A stretch of DNA of 6,737 nucleotides, from NCBI GenBank assembly GCA_031362725.1, contig JANLTC010000185.1:1-6737 (forward strand), read 5' to 3'. Source of the stretch: PR03 sp031362725. Its GTDB lineage: Bacteria > Myxococcota_A > UBA9160 > PR03. The position numbers and the translations under genes were made by a program. The notes beneath the pieces were generated by a model. The model was not told the DNA's origin, ran no database searches, and saw nothing but the letters and a program-made list of their open reading frames with translations. Of this stretch, positions 1-6,737 are shown in pieces. Numbering within the stretch: the stretch's first letter is position 1; the number at the start of each line of letters is the position of its first letter.

Positions 1-1454
<1,454 letters not shown>

Positions 1455-1511
1455 GAACCTTGTGTCACGTCACGACAGACAGTTAAGCCTGCCGCAACGC
1501 GTTCTATCGCA

Positions 1512-1547
1512 CCGACACGAGACGGGGCTAAACCGTCATCGCGTCGG
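1512..1547 (-). repeat. Leader hairpin 3 (inverted repeat in rRNA leader)
   Basis: In the transcript CCGACGCGA (1547-1539) pairs with TCGTGTCGG (1520-1512) over nine positions, one of them G-U. After a single bulged U, GACGG pairs with CCGUC around a seven-base loop. The total is 14 pairs. It probably forms in the nascent rRNA leader. A role in processing or in assembly of the antitermination complex is a guess. Confidence 0.6.
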
Positions 1548-1572
1548 GTCTCAATGGGGATAGTGCTCTTGC

Positions 1573-1604
1573 CGTCCGACGAACGTCCCCACGCTCGACG
1601 GACC
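1573..1604 (-). repeat. Leader hairpin 2, just downstream of BoxA
   Basis: The two arms, 1591-1604 and 1573-1586, match at 13 of 14 positions, including one G-U and one internal mismatch, around a GGGG loop. It begins 13 nt after BoxA in the transcript. No U-run follows, so it is not an intrinsic terminator. In E. coli the NusB/S10-dependent BoxA is preceded by the BoxB hairpin, whereas here the strong hairpin follows BoxA. Confidence 0.65.
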
Positions 1605-1617
1605 GCACGCTATTCGG

Positions 1618-1629
1618 TTTTCAAAGATC
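1618..1629 (-). promoter_or_regulatory. BoxA antitermination element of the rRNA leader
   Basis: The minus strand reads GATCTTTGAAAA followed by CCGAATAG. This closely matches the BoxA form found in many bacterial rRNA leaders (TTCTTTGAAAACTGAATA type). BoxA RNA is bound by NusB and S10 (NusE) and protects the untranslated rRNA transcript from Rho-dependent termination. It sits about 115 nt after the inferred transcription start and about 165 nt before 16S, a normal leader position. Confidence 0.85.
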
Positions 1630-1704
1630 GATCAAAGCCCCGGGAGAGTCTGTCTAGGACTCGCGAAGCATCGGGTTCACGCCTGCGTTCAAGCGACGAA
1701 ACCG

Positions 1705-1739
1705 TTGGAACTGGAAGCGCTCGCGACCAGAAGTCCCAA
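1705..1739 (-). repeat. Leader hairpin 1, at the 5' end of the rRNA transcript
   Basis: TTGGGA (1739-1734) can pair with TTCCAA (1710-1705), and CTGG (1730-1727) with CCAG (1714-1711), with a three-base bulge between the two stems and a 12-base loop. It starts about five bases into the inferred transcript. It is weaker than the two hairpins after BoxA and could be a chance fold. Confidence 0.35.
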
Positions 1740-1750
1740 GCGGGACGCGC

Positions 1751-1779
1751 ACTATACGAAGCAGGCTCCTCGTCGTCAA
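1751..1779 (-). promoter_or_regulatory. Sigma70-type promoter of the rRNA operon
   Basis: The -35 is TTGACG (1779-1774), the spacer exactly 17 bp (1773-1757) and the -10 TATAGT (1756-1751). Each hexamer is one base from consensus. The discriminator after the -10 is GCGCGT. A GC-rich discriminator is typical of stable-RNA promoters under growth-rate and ppGpp control. Transcription should begin at about 1742-1745. The promoter points at 16S and its -35 lies only 24 bp past the tyrS stop. A 13-bp palindrome sits seven bases upstream of the -35. Confidence 0.88.
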
Positions 1780-1786
1780 TAGATTT

Positions 1787-1799
1787 GCCGCACTGCGGC
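1787..1799. repeat. 13-bp palindrome between tyrS stop and rRNA promoter
   Basis: GCCGCAGTGCGGC is a perfect palindrome around one central base. It begins four bases after the tyrS stop and ends seven bases before the rRNA -35. As RNA it makes only a five-pair stem and is followed by AAATCTATT rather than a U-run, so it is a poor intrinsic terminator. It could be a DNA site for an activator or repressor in the position of an UP element, or chance. Confidence 0.45.
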
Positions 1800-1803
1800 G
1801 CGA

Positions 1804-3129
1804 TCAGGCGGGCTTCGGAGAGCGGGGATAGGCGGACCATCGCGATGCGTGCCACCGGCGCTTGCCCCGGCGCAACAGCACGAGAGCGCCCGGGAGCAGG
1901 TCGTCGTGCGTCAACCGACAATCCGCACCGGCACGCTGACCATTCACGAACACGGCGCCGGCTGCGAGGAATTCGCGTGCCTCGCGCCGCGATTCGGCGA
2001 GTGTCGTCTCGGGCAGCAAGTCGACCAGCGAGATCCCGGGATCTGCGAGTTCCGCAAAGTCATGCTGCGTATGCGGGATCTCGGCCGCAACCTCCGCCAG
2101 CGTCGCCGCATCGAGTGCTCGGACATCGCCGCGGCCGAACAGCGCTTCGGCTGCTGCCTCGACTCGGTGTCGTTCCGACTCGCCATGAAGCCGATCTGTC
2201 ATGTGTCGAGCAAGGCAGCGTTGCGCCGACCTCTCGTGCGACGCCGCGCGCTGCGCATCCGCGACGGCCTCGAGCTCATCGCGCCCCAACACCGAGAAGA
2301 ACCGCAGGAAGGCTTCGATTTCGCCATCCGGTACGTTGATCCAGTACTGGTAGAACGCGTACGGGCTCGTGCGATCAGCGGTCAGCCAGATTGCGGCACC
2401 CTCGCTCTTGCCGATCTTCCTGCCATCCGCGTGCGTAATGAGCGGGGACGTGACACCGAATGCCTCGGCCGCGTGCCCTAGGCTTCGGTGAATCAAGTCG
2501 ACACCCGCGACGATATTGCCGTACTGATCCGAGCCAGCCATCTGCACCGTGCACCGCTCCGCGCGATGCAGATGGAAGAAGTCGTACGCCTGGAGAAGCA
2601 TGTAGGAGAACTCGGTGTAGCTGATGCCCTGATCGCGATTGTGGAGACGCTCGCGAACCGACTCCTTCTGCACCATCGTGTTCACCGAGAAATGCTTTCC
2701 GATGTCGCGCAGGAACTCGAGGAATCCGAGTTCCGTCAGCCAGGTTGCATTGTTCACGAGTCGCGCGGCATTGGGGCGCGTACGATCGAAGTCGAGCAGT
2801 CTCTCGAAGATGCGACGCTGCCCGGCGACGTTCGCATCGACCTGCTCACGTGTGAGCAACGGGCGCTCGCGATCTTTTCCAGACGGGTCGCCGATCATCC
2901 CGGTGCCACCACCGACCAACACGACGGGGCAATGGCCCGCTCGTTGCCAGTGCACCAGCAGCTGGATCGCGACGAGGTTCCCGATCGTGAGCGAGTCAGC
3001 CGTCGGGTCGAATCCGCAGTAGCCGACGCGACCTGGCGTTGCGAGGTGATCCTCGAGCGCCTGCTCGGCGGTGCGCTGGTGGAGCAGTCCGCGCCACGCG
3101 ATCTCGGAGAGGAACGGGAGCGTCGCCAT
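1804..3129 (-). CDS. tyrS: Tyrosyl-tRNA synthetase (TyrRS)
   Basis: Class I aminoacyl-tRNA synthetase that activates tyrosine with ATP and charges tRNA-Tyr in the cytoplasm; 441 residues, normal to slightly long. The catalytic Rossmann fold spans about 30-250. By alignment from memory to Geobacillus TyrRS, the tyrosine-site residues are present: Y37, D81 (GDPSGK), Y176, Q180 and D183. GSDQYGN is at 199-205. The KMSKS loop is KIGKS at 238-242. The HIGH motif reads TIGN at 48-51, with Thr and Asn in place of the two His. The C-terminal S4 RNA-binding domain covers about 367-430 and ends in RRGKRRWHASRW, followed by a short tail of about ten residues. The ATG at 3129 fits the family N terminus. 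There is no clear Shine-Dalgarno in the 12-nt gap after the cyclo-ligase gene, so translational coupling is likely. It is the last gene of its cluster and abuts the rRNA promoter. Confidence 0.97.
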   Translation of the reverse strand: MATLPFLSEIAWRGLLHQRTAEQALEDHLATPGRVGYCGFDPTADSLTIGNLVAIQLLVHWQRAGHCPVVLVGGGTGMIGDPSGKDRERPLLTREQVDANVAGQRRIFERLLDFDRTRPNAARLVNNATWLTELGFLEFLRDIGKHFSVNTMVQKESVRERLHNRDQGISYTEFSYMLLQAYDFFHLHRAERCTVQMAGSDQYGNIVAGVDLIHRSLGHAAEAFGVTSPLITHADGRKIGKSEGAAIWLTADRTSPYAFYQYWINVPDGEIEAFLRFFSVLGRDELEAVADAQRAASHERSAQRCLARHMTDRLHGESERHRVEAAAEALFGRGDVRALDAATLAEVAAEIPHTQHDFAELADPGISLVDLLPETTLAESRREAREFLAAGAVFVNGQRAGADCRLTHDDLLPGALVLLRRGKRRWHASRWSAYPRSPKPA

Positions 3130-3141
3130 GGACGCGGCAGC

Positions 3142-3708
3142 CTAGCCCGAATCGTTCGACGGGTCCCGAGGCGAAGAAGCAATGCGGACGATGCCGGTCT
3201 CGCTGACGACGCATTCGACGCGACGGTCGGTCGGCCCCATCGGGACGCTCTCGACGAGTTGCAGCGAGAAGGCCAGCCCGATCAGCCATGGCCCGGCAAG
3301 CGCGGGAGGAAACGAGCGGTCGTAGTGACCGCCTCCACGCCCGAGCCGGCCGCCGCTTCGATCGAAGGCCACGCCCGGAACGACGACGAGATCGCTCGGG
3401 GCTAGCTCCGACGCGGCGGATGCAGCGGGCGGCTCGAGCACGCCGAAGCTTCCCGCTCGCAGCGACGCCAACGCTTCGACCACTGCGAACTGCATTCCCG
3501 CTTCGACGAGTCGTGGCAACAAGAGGACGCGACCGCTCGCCAACACCGCATCGAGGATCGCGTGCGTCGGCATCTCATCCTCGAGCGCGACGTAGGCCGC
3601 GACCCGACTCGCCCGCTGGAATTCTGGCGCAGCGCAAACGATCTGCGCGACCGCTGCGCCTGCGGACTCGCGATCCGCGCGCGACAGCGCACGCCGCTTC
3701 GCCTTCAT
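3142..3708 (-). CDS. ygfA: 5-formyltetrahydrofolate cyclo-ligase (methenyl-THF synthetase)
   Basis: ATP-dependent conversion of 5-formyl-THF to 5,10-methenyl-THF, which returns the folate storage form to the one-carbon pool (YgfA/Fau/FthC family, cytoplasmic). Numbered from the ATG at 3708 (188 residues): EDEMPTHAI at 43-51 fits the substrate-side motif, and DLVVVPGVAFD (106-116) followed by GRLGRGGGHYDR (120-131) is the family's glycine-rich ATP/phosphate signature. The C terminus RRVECVVSETG is also typical. The usual N-terminal K-x-x-LR...RRALS pattern continues upstream of this ATG: TAKRRLRAAM is encoded in frame with no stop, back to the zapA stop codon. No in-frame ATG, GTG or TTG occurs there, but a CTG at 3774-3772 overlaps the zapA TGA and would give 210 residues. 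Neither start has a clear ribosome binding site. The family is certain; the start is not. Confidence 0.93.
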   Translation of the reverse strand: MKAKRRALSRADRESAGAAVAQIVCAAPEFQRASRVAAYVALEDEMPTHAILDAVLASGRVLLLPRLVEAGMQFAVVEALASLRAGSFGVLEPPAASAASELAPSDLVVVPGVAFDRSGGRLGRGGGHYDRSFPPALAGPWLIGLAFSLQLVESVPMGPTDRRVECVVSETGIVRIASSPRDPSNDSG

Positions 3709-3770
3709 CGCGGCCCGTAGGCGGCGCTTCGCGGTGTCGAGTTCGCCTGCGTCCGACGGCGGCGGCGAAC

Positions 3771-4073
3771 TCAGCCTGGCGGTCCCGCGCCGCGCAGCAG
3801 GCCCTCGACACGCTCGCTGAGCGCGCGGACGCGCTCGTCTTGCGCGGCGCTTCCCGAACCGACCGCGCGCTCGGCGACGAGATCGCGCGCGAGATTGAGC
3901 GCCGCCATGATCGCGAGATCGAGGCTGTCGATCACGCCGGTGCGCTCCCGTAGACGGCTCATCGTCTCATCCACCAGCTCCGCGACGCGCGCGAGCCCGG
4001 CCGGATCGGCATCCGTGCGGATCCTGTATTCATGGCCCAGGATCCGAACAGAAACCGATCGCTTTGCCGCCAT
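3771..4073 (-). CDS. zapA: Cell division protein ZapA
   Basis: Small cytosolic protein that binds FtsZ and promotes bundling of filaments in the Z-ring; 100 residues, the usual size. The N-terminal domain carries VSVRILGHEYRIRTDAD (7-23), matching the family pattern V-x-V-x-ILG-x-EY. The helical part has VAELVDETM (30-38), then G46-x-x-D49 and LAIMAALNLARDL (53-65), the helix that normally dimerises, then a short coiled-coil tail. The ATG lies 4 nt after the stop of the coiled-coil gene upstream, which suggests one transcript and translational coupling. The cyclo-ligase gene follows, a neighbourhood conserved in many proteobacteria. There is nothing odd in the protein itself. Confidence 0.93.
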   Translation of the reverse strand: MAAKRSVSVRILGHEYRIRTDADPAGLARVAELVDETMSRLRERTGVIDSLDLAIMAALNLARDLVAERAVGSGSAAQDERVRALSERVEGLLRGAGPPG

Positions 4074-4077
4074 CGCG

Positions 4078-4314
4078 CTACTCGGTTCCCGTTACGAGTC
4101 GACCCTCGATCTTGTCGATCTGGCCGACCAGATCGTCGATGCGCTGCGCTGCGTCGCGTCGCCGCTGATTCTGGCGTCGCGCTTCGCCTGCCAGCTCCGC
4201 GATGCGCTGATCGCGCTCCGCGACGTCGCGGGCAAGCTTCGCGTTCTCGTCGCGCAGGCCGGCGTAGCGCTCGGCGAGCGCCTGCACCGCTCGCTCGAGG
4301 CGATCGATGTCCAT
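4078..4314 (-). CDS. ZapB-like small coiled-coil protein
   Basis: A 78-residue protein with no signal peptide or membrane segment. It is charged and almost wholly helical, with heptad-like spacing of leucines, isoleucines and alanines: LERAVQALAERY (6-17), LRDENAKLARDV (20-31), RIAELAGEARRQ (37-48), RIDDLVGQIDKIE (58-70). This resembles the short coiled-coil proteins encoded next to zapA, annotated as ZapB or DUF904, which link ZapA to the Z-ring and nucleoid in E. coli. The assignment rests on composition, size and position directly before zapA, since coiled coils give little sequence identity. The ATG is preceded by AGGGAAGGAC, a good purine-rich ribosome binding site, and by a promoter about 85 nt upstream of the start codon, so this is the first gene of the four-gene cluster. 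Confidence 0.8.
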   Translation of the reverse strand: MDIDRLERAVQALAERYAGLRDENAKLARDVAERDQRIAELAGEARRQNQRRRDAAQRIDDLVGQIDKIEGRLVTGTE

Positions 4315-4393
4315 GTCCTTCCCTGCGTTCGCTGCATCGGCGAACTCGGGTGCGCGCTGGTCGGTGGGAATCGCAGTTCTCCCCGCGTGGCTC

Positions 4394-4408
4394 GGATCGT
4401 GGCGATCC
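4394..4408. repeat. Inverted repeat overlapping -10 and start site of the zap promoter
   Basis: GGATCG-CCA-CGATCC is a perfect 6-bp inverted repeat with a 3-bp centre. It shares four bases with the -10 hexamer and covers the expected transcription start. That is a classic place for an operator, but a single 6-bp repeat in GC-rich DNA can also arise by chance. Confidence 0.4.
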
Positions 4409-4434
4409 TACAGACGCGACGGGAAATGCGTCAA
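4405..4434 (-). promoter_or_regulatory. Promoter of the ZapB-like / zapA / cyclo-ligase / tyrS cluster
   Basis: The -35 is TTGACG (4434-4429), the spacer 18 bp and the -10 TAGGAT (4410-4405). It is the only good sigma70-like site I found in the 135-bp gap between the gltD stop and the ZapB-like gene. Transcription should start near 4397-4399, giving a leader of about 84 nt. The -35 has the same sequence as that of the rRNA promoter at 1774-1779. Confidence 0.7.
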
Positions 4435-4444
4435 GTCGCTTTTC

Positions 4445-4479
4445 CGGCTTCAGACGTGCGCGTCGCGGGACTGAAGCCG
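4445..4479 (-). repeat. Hairpin spanning the gltD stop codon (possible end-of-operon structure)
   Basis: CGGCTTCAG (4479-4471) is perfectly complementary to CTGAAGCCG (4453-4445), nine pairs with a 17-base loop. The TGA stop of gltD is inside the second arm. The transcript continues GAAAAGCGA with no U-run, so it is not a standard Rho-independent terminator. It may protect the 3' end of the gltBD mRNA or slow polymerase before a Rho-dependent stop. Confidence 0.4.
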
Positions 4480-5913
4480 TGAGCGCCCGGCGAGATGGGC
4501 GTCCACCGCTCGCGCGGCCTCGCGGCCCTCGGCGAGCGCCCACACCACGAGCGACTGCCCGCGCCGGCAGTCTCCCGCGGCGAACACACCGGGCTCGCTC
4601 GTCGCGAAGCTCTTGGGCTCGGCTGCCACGTTCCCGCGTGCATCGAGTTTCACACCGAGTTCGTGCACCAGACCCGTCTCCACCGGATGGACGAAACCCA
4701 TCGCGAGCAGCACGAGGTCAGCGGGGATCTCGAACTCGCTACCCACAATCTCCTCGAGGTCGCGACGCCCCGTGCTGGGATCGGGCGGCAAGTGGCGCAG
4801 GCGCACCGCCTGCAGTCTGGTGACGCGTCCGTCCTCGCCGAGTAGGCGTTTCGTCATCACCGCGAAGTCGCGCGTCCCGCCCTCGTCATGCGAACTCGAA
4901 GAACGGAACATCAGCGGCCAGTTGGGCCACGGCGTCGAGCGGTCGCGCTGATCCGGCGGGCGCTCGAGCAACTCGATCGACGTCACGGACTTCGCACCCT
5001 GGCGGTGCGAGGTTCCGACGCAGTCGGAACCGGTGTCGCCGCCGCCCAGCACGATCACGTGCTTTCCCGTTGCGACGAGCGCCTCCTCGTCCGAGATCGG
5101 ATCGCCGGCCACACGCTTGTTGTTCTGCGTGAGGAACTCCATCGCGAAATGAACGCCCGCGAGTTCACGCCCCGGCACGGGCAGATCACGCGACTGCTCG
5201 GATCCGATGCAGAGCAGCACCGCGTCGAAATGGCGACGCAGCTCGGCGGTCGACAAGTCGACCCCGACCTGCACGCCAGCCTGGAACACGACGCCTTCCT
5301 CCCGCATCTGGTCGAGACGGCGGTCGATGATCCATTTCTCGAGCTTGAAATCGGGAATGCCGTAGCGGAGCAAGCCGCCGATTCGGTCGCTCTTCTCGAA
5401 CACGGTCACACTATGCCCGGCGCGACTCAGCTGCTGCGCCGCCGCGAGGCCGGCGGGACCGGAACCCACCACCGCCACCGACCGTCCGCTGCGTCGCTCA
5501 GGCCGGAGCGGCACGACGAAGCCCTCTTCCCAGCCACGCCGGATGATCTCCCACTCCACTTGCTTGATCGTCACCGGATCCTGGTTGATACCCAGCACGC
5601 AGGCCGCTTCACACGGAGCAGGACACACGAGCCCAGTGAACTCGGGGAAGTTGTTGGTCGAGTGCAGCCGCACGAGCGCGTCCTGCCACTTGTCGCGGTA
5701 GGCGAGGTCGTTCCAGTCGGGAATGATGTTGCCGAGCGGGCAGCCGTTGTTGCAGAACGGAATGCCGCAATCCATGCAGCGCGCCGCCTGCTTCTTCACC
5801 GCCTCGGGCGAGGGATCGAGCTGCACTTCGTGCCAGTCGCGCATGCGTTCGGCGGCCGGCCGGTGCGGCGTGTTCTCGCGGCCGTACTCGATGAATCCCG
5901 TCACCTTAGCCAT
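4450..5913 (-). CDS. gltD: Glutamate synthase small subunit (GltD)
   Basis: The NADPH-oxidising beta subunit of glutamate synthase. It feeds electrons from NADPH through FAD and iron-sulfur clusters to GltB, which makes two glutamates from glutamine and 2-oxoglutarate. The protein has 487 residues from the ATG at 5913, close to E. coli GltD. An N-terminal cluster-binding domain has C46-x2-C49-x4-C54-x3-C58 and a second group C97, C101, C105. The FAD-binding site is VVGSGPAG at 148-155, with FEKSDRIGGLLRYGIP following at 172-187. The NADPH site is VLGGGDTGSD at 288-297. The C-terminal FAD segment AAGDCRRGQSLVVWA (445-459) is nearly invariant in the family. An ATG nine codons further upstream (5940) is less likely: MAKVTGFIEYGR is the standard N terminus and the chosen ATG overlaps the gltB stop by 8 nt (ATGGCTAA), the usual coupled arrangement. 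Confidence 0.97.
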   Translation of the reverse strand: MAKVTGFIEYGRENTPHRPAAERMRDWHEVQLDPSPEAVKKQAARCMDCGIPFCNNGCPLGNIIPDWNDLAYRDKWQDALVRLHSTNNFPEFTGLVCPAPCEAACVLGINQDPVTIKQVEWEIIRRGWEEGFVVPLRPERRSGRSVAVVGSGPAGLAAAQQLSRAGHSVTVFEKSDRIGGLLRYGIPDFKLEKWIIDRRLDQMREEGVVFQAGVQVGVDLSTAELRRHFDAVLLCIGSEQSRDLPVPGRELAGVHFAMEFLTQNNKRVAGDPISDEEALVATGKHVIVLGGGDTGSDCVGTSHRQGAKSVTSIELLERPPDQRDRSTPWPNWPLMFRSSSSHDEGGTRDFAVMTKRLLGEDGRVTRLQAVRLRHLPPDPSTGRRDLEEIVGSEFEIPADLVLLAMGFVHPVETGLVHELGVKLDARGNVAAEPKSFATSEPGVFAAGDCRRGQSLVVWALAEGREAARAVDAHLAGRSRLQSRDAHV

Positions 5914-6737
5914 TGCCCGTCCCCGCGTTGATGCGCGCATCGAGCGCGAGCTTCAGGTCCTTCGGAAACACCTTCACGAACCTCGGCGCGTAGCTGTTCC
6001 ACTTGCGCAGCACCTCGTCCGCGCGCTCGCTGCGGGTGTACTCGTAATGGCGTCGCACGAGACGCTGCAGGATCTCTTCATCCTCGGCGCTGAGGCGTTC
6101 CAGATCGACGCGCTCCGCGTTGACGCGCGTCGGGAAGGAACCGTCGAGATCGAGCACGTAGGCGAAGCCGCCGCTCATGCCGGCGGCGAAGTTGCGACCG
6201 GTCGGACCGAGCACCACGACACGACCCCCGGTCATGTACTCGCAGCCGTGGTCGCCGACGCCTTCCACGACCGCCTGTGCGCCGCTGTTGCGCACACAGA
6301 AGCGCTCCCCGGCGATGCCCTGGAAGTACGCCTCGCCAGCCGTTGCACCGTAGAGTGCGACGTTGCCGGTGATGATGTTCTCGGCGGGGTCGTAGCTCGC
6401 ACCCTCCGGCGCACGAACTACGATCTTGCCGCCCGAGAGGCCCTTGCCGCAGTAGTCGTTGGTCTCGCCGTGCACCCACAACGTCATCCCGCGCGGAACG
6501 AAGGCGCCGAAGCTCTGCCCCGCCGATCCGGTGAAGTGGATCGTGATGCTGTCCTCGGGCAAGCCCTCCTCGCCATGTCGCAGCGACAACTCCGAGCCGA
6601 GAATCGTACCGACGGTGCGATCGGTGTTCCGGATCCGCCGGTGCAGCTCGATCTTCTCGCCGTGCTCGAGGGCGGGCCTCGCCGCCTCGAGCAGTTCCAC
6701 GTCGATGACGTGATCGAGACCCTGGTCCTGCGATTCG
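5906..6737 (-). CDS. gltB: Glutamate synthase large subunit (GltB), C-terminal part
   Basis: The last 276 codons of the alpha subunit; the gene runs off the right edge of the window and the frame is open to base 6737. The segment begins around QDQGLDHVIDVELLEAARP, the linker before the C-terminal domain, and then covers the whole right-handed beta-helix (GXGXG) domain: NTDRTVGTILGSEL, GSAGQSFGAF, GETNDYCGKGLSGGKIVV, ITGNVALYGATAGEAYFQG, GVGDHGCEYMTGGRVVVLG, GRNFAAGMSGGFAYVLD. This domain is structural and holds the amidotransferase and synthase domains in register. The glutaminase, FMN and 3Fe-4S sites lie further upstream, outside the window. The C terminus YAPRFVKVFPKDLKLAL matches the family ending. 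The TAA stop overlaps the gltD start by 8 nt, so the two subunits are made from one transcript. Confidence 0.97.
   Translation of the reverse strand, partial: ESQDQGLDHVIDVELLEAARPALEHGEKIELHRRIRNTDRTVGTILGSELSLRHGEEGLPEDSITIHFTGSAGQSFGAFVPRGMTLWVHGETNDYCGKGLSGGKIVVRAPEGASYDPAENIITGNVALYGATAGEAYFQGIAGERFCVRNSGAQAVVEGVGDHGCEYMTGGRVVVLGPTGRNFAAGMSGGFAYVLDLDGSFPTRVNAERVDLERLSAEDEEILQRLVRRHYEYTRSERADEVLRKWNSYAPRFVKVFPKDLKLALDARINAGTGNG

Larger units (their letters stand above)
1455..1744 (-). other. rRNA operon 5' leader (no protein gene)
   Basis: This stretch lies between the inferred rRNA transcription start (about 1742-1745) and the mature 16S 5' end. I find no tRNA or credible protein gene in it. 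It carries a BoxA element and three predicted hairpins, listed separately. The order along the transcript is hairpin, BoxA, strong hairpin, second strong hairpin, then about 55 nt of less structured sequence before 16S. In known rRNA operons the last part of the leader pairs with sequence downstream of 16S to form the RNase III processing stem. The partner is outside the window, so this cannot be checked here. The exact start of transcription is inferred from the promoter. Confidence 0.75.

Noticed and set aside
1455..1744. Possible tRNA gene or second rRNA promoter in the 16S leader
   Set aside because: No cloverleaf or TTCGA-type T-arm could be drawn, and TTGA-like words here have no -10 at proper spacing.
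1787..1799. Intrinsic terminator for tyrS
   Set aside because: The stem is only five pairs in RNA and the following bases are AAATCTATT, not a U-run, so I kept it as a palindrome only.
2488..3405. Long open plus-strand frame (305 codons) opposite tyrS and the cyclo-ligase gene
   Set aside because: It lies antisense to two genes of certain identity, its product is rich in Arg, Ala and Asp with no recognisable motif, and open antisense frames are expected at this GC content.
4888..5931. Long open plus-strand frame (347 codons) opposite gltD
   Set aside because: Antisense shadow of gltD; composition is dominated by Arg, Ala, Leu and His, with no family signature and no promoter or ribosome binding site seen.

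Overview
The window is a GC-rich piece of bacterial chromosome. Every gene I can support is on the minus strand, so the biological order runs from high to low coordinates: gltB (3' end only) - gltD - coiled-coil ZapB-like gene - zapA - 5-formyltetrahydrofolate cyclo-ligase - tyrS - rRNA promoter and leader - 16S rRNA (3' end cut by the window edge). The 16S variable-region style and the BoxA type of the leader resemble the former Deltaproteobacteria (Myxococcota or Desulfobacterota-like lineages). This is a judgement from pattern memory, not a tree, and I do not name a genus.

Region by region. 1-1454 is nearly all of a 16S rRNA gene, lacking roughly the last 100 nt. 1455-1803 holds no protein gene. 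It carries a sigma70-type rRNA promoter (TTGACG, 17 bp, TATAGT) directly behind tyrS, followed by a leader of about 290 nt with a clear BoxA antitermination element and three predicted hairpins. 1804-4314 is a tight four-gene cluster (ZapB-like, zapA, cyclo-ligase, tyrS; gaps of 4, 62 and 12 nt, using the annotated starts) served by one good promoter at 4405-4434. 4450-6737 is the end of a gltBD glutamate synthase operon, with gltB and gltD overlapping by 8 nt.

The genes are core housekeeping: ammonium assimilation into glutamate (GltBD), Z-ring assembly (ZapA and the coiled-coil protein), folate one-carbon salvage, tyrosyl-tRNA charging and ribosomal RNA. The pairing of zapA with the cyclo-ligase gene is a widespread proteobacterial neighbourhood that often has the 6S RNA gene between the two; here the gap is too small for it.

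I found no sign of a new defence, mobile or biosynthetic system. The points worth a second look are modest: a probable non-AUG start for the cyclo-ligase, a TIGN version of the TyrRS HIGH motif, the close joining of tyrS to an rRNA promoter without a visible terminator, a palindrome beside each of the two promoters, and a strongly structured rRNA leader.
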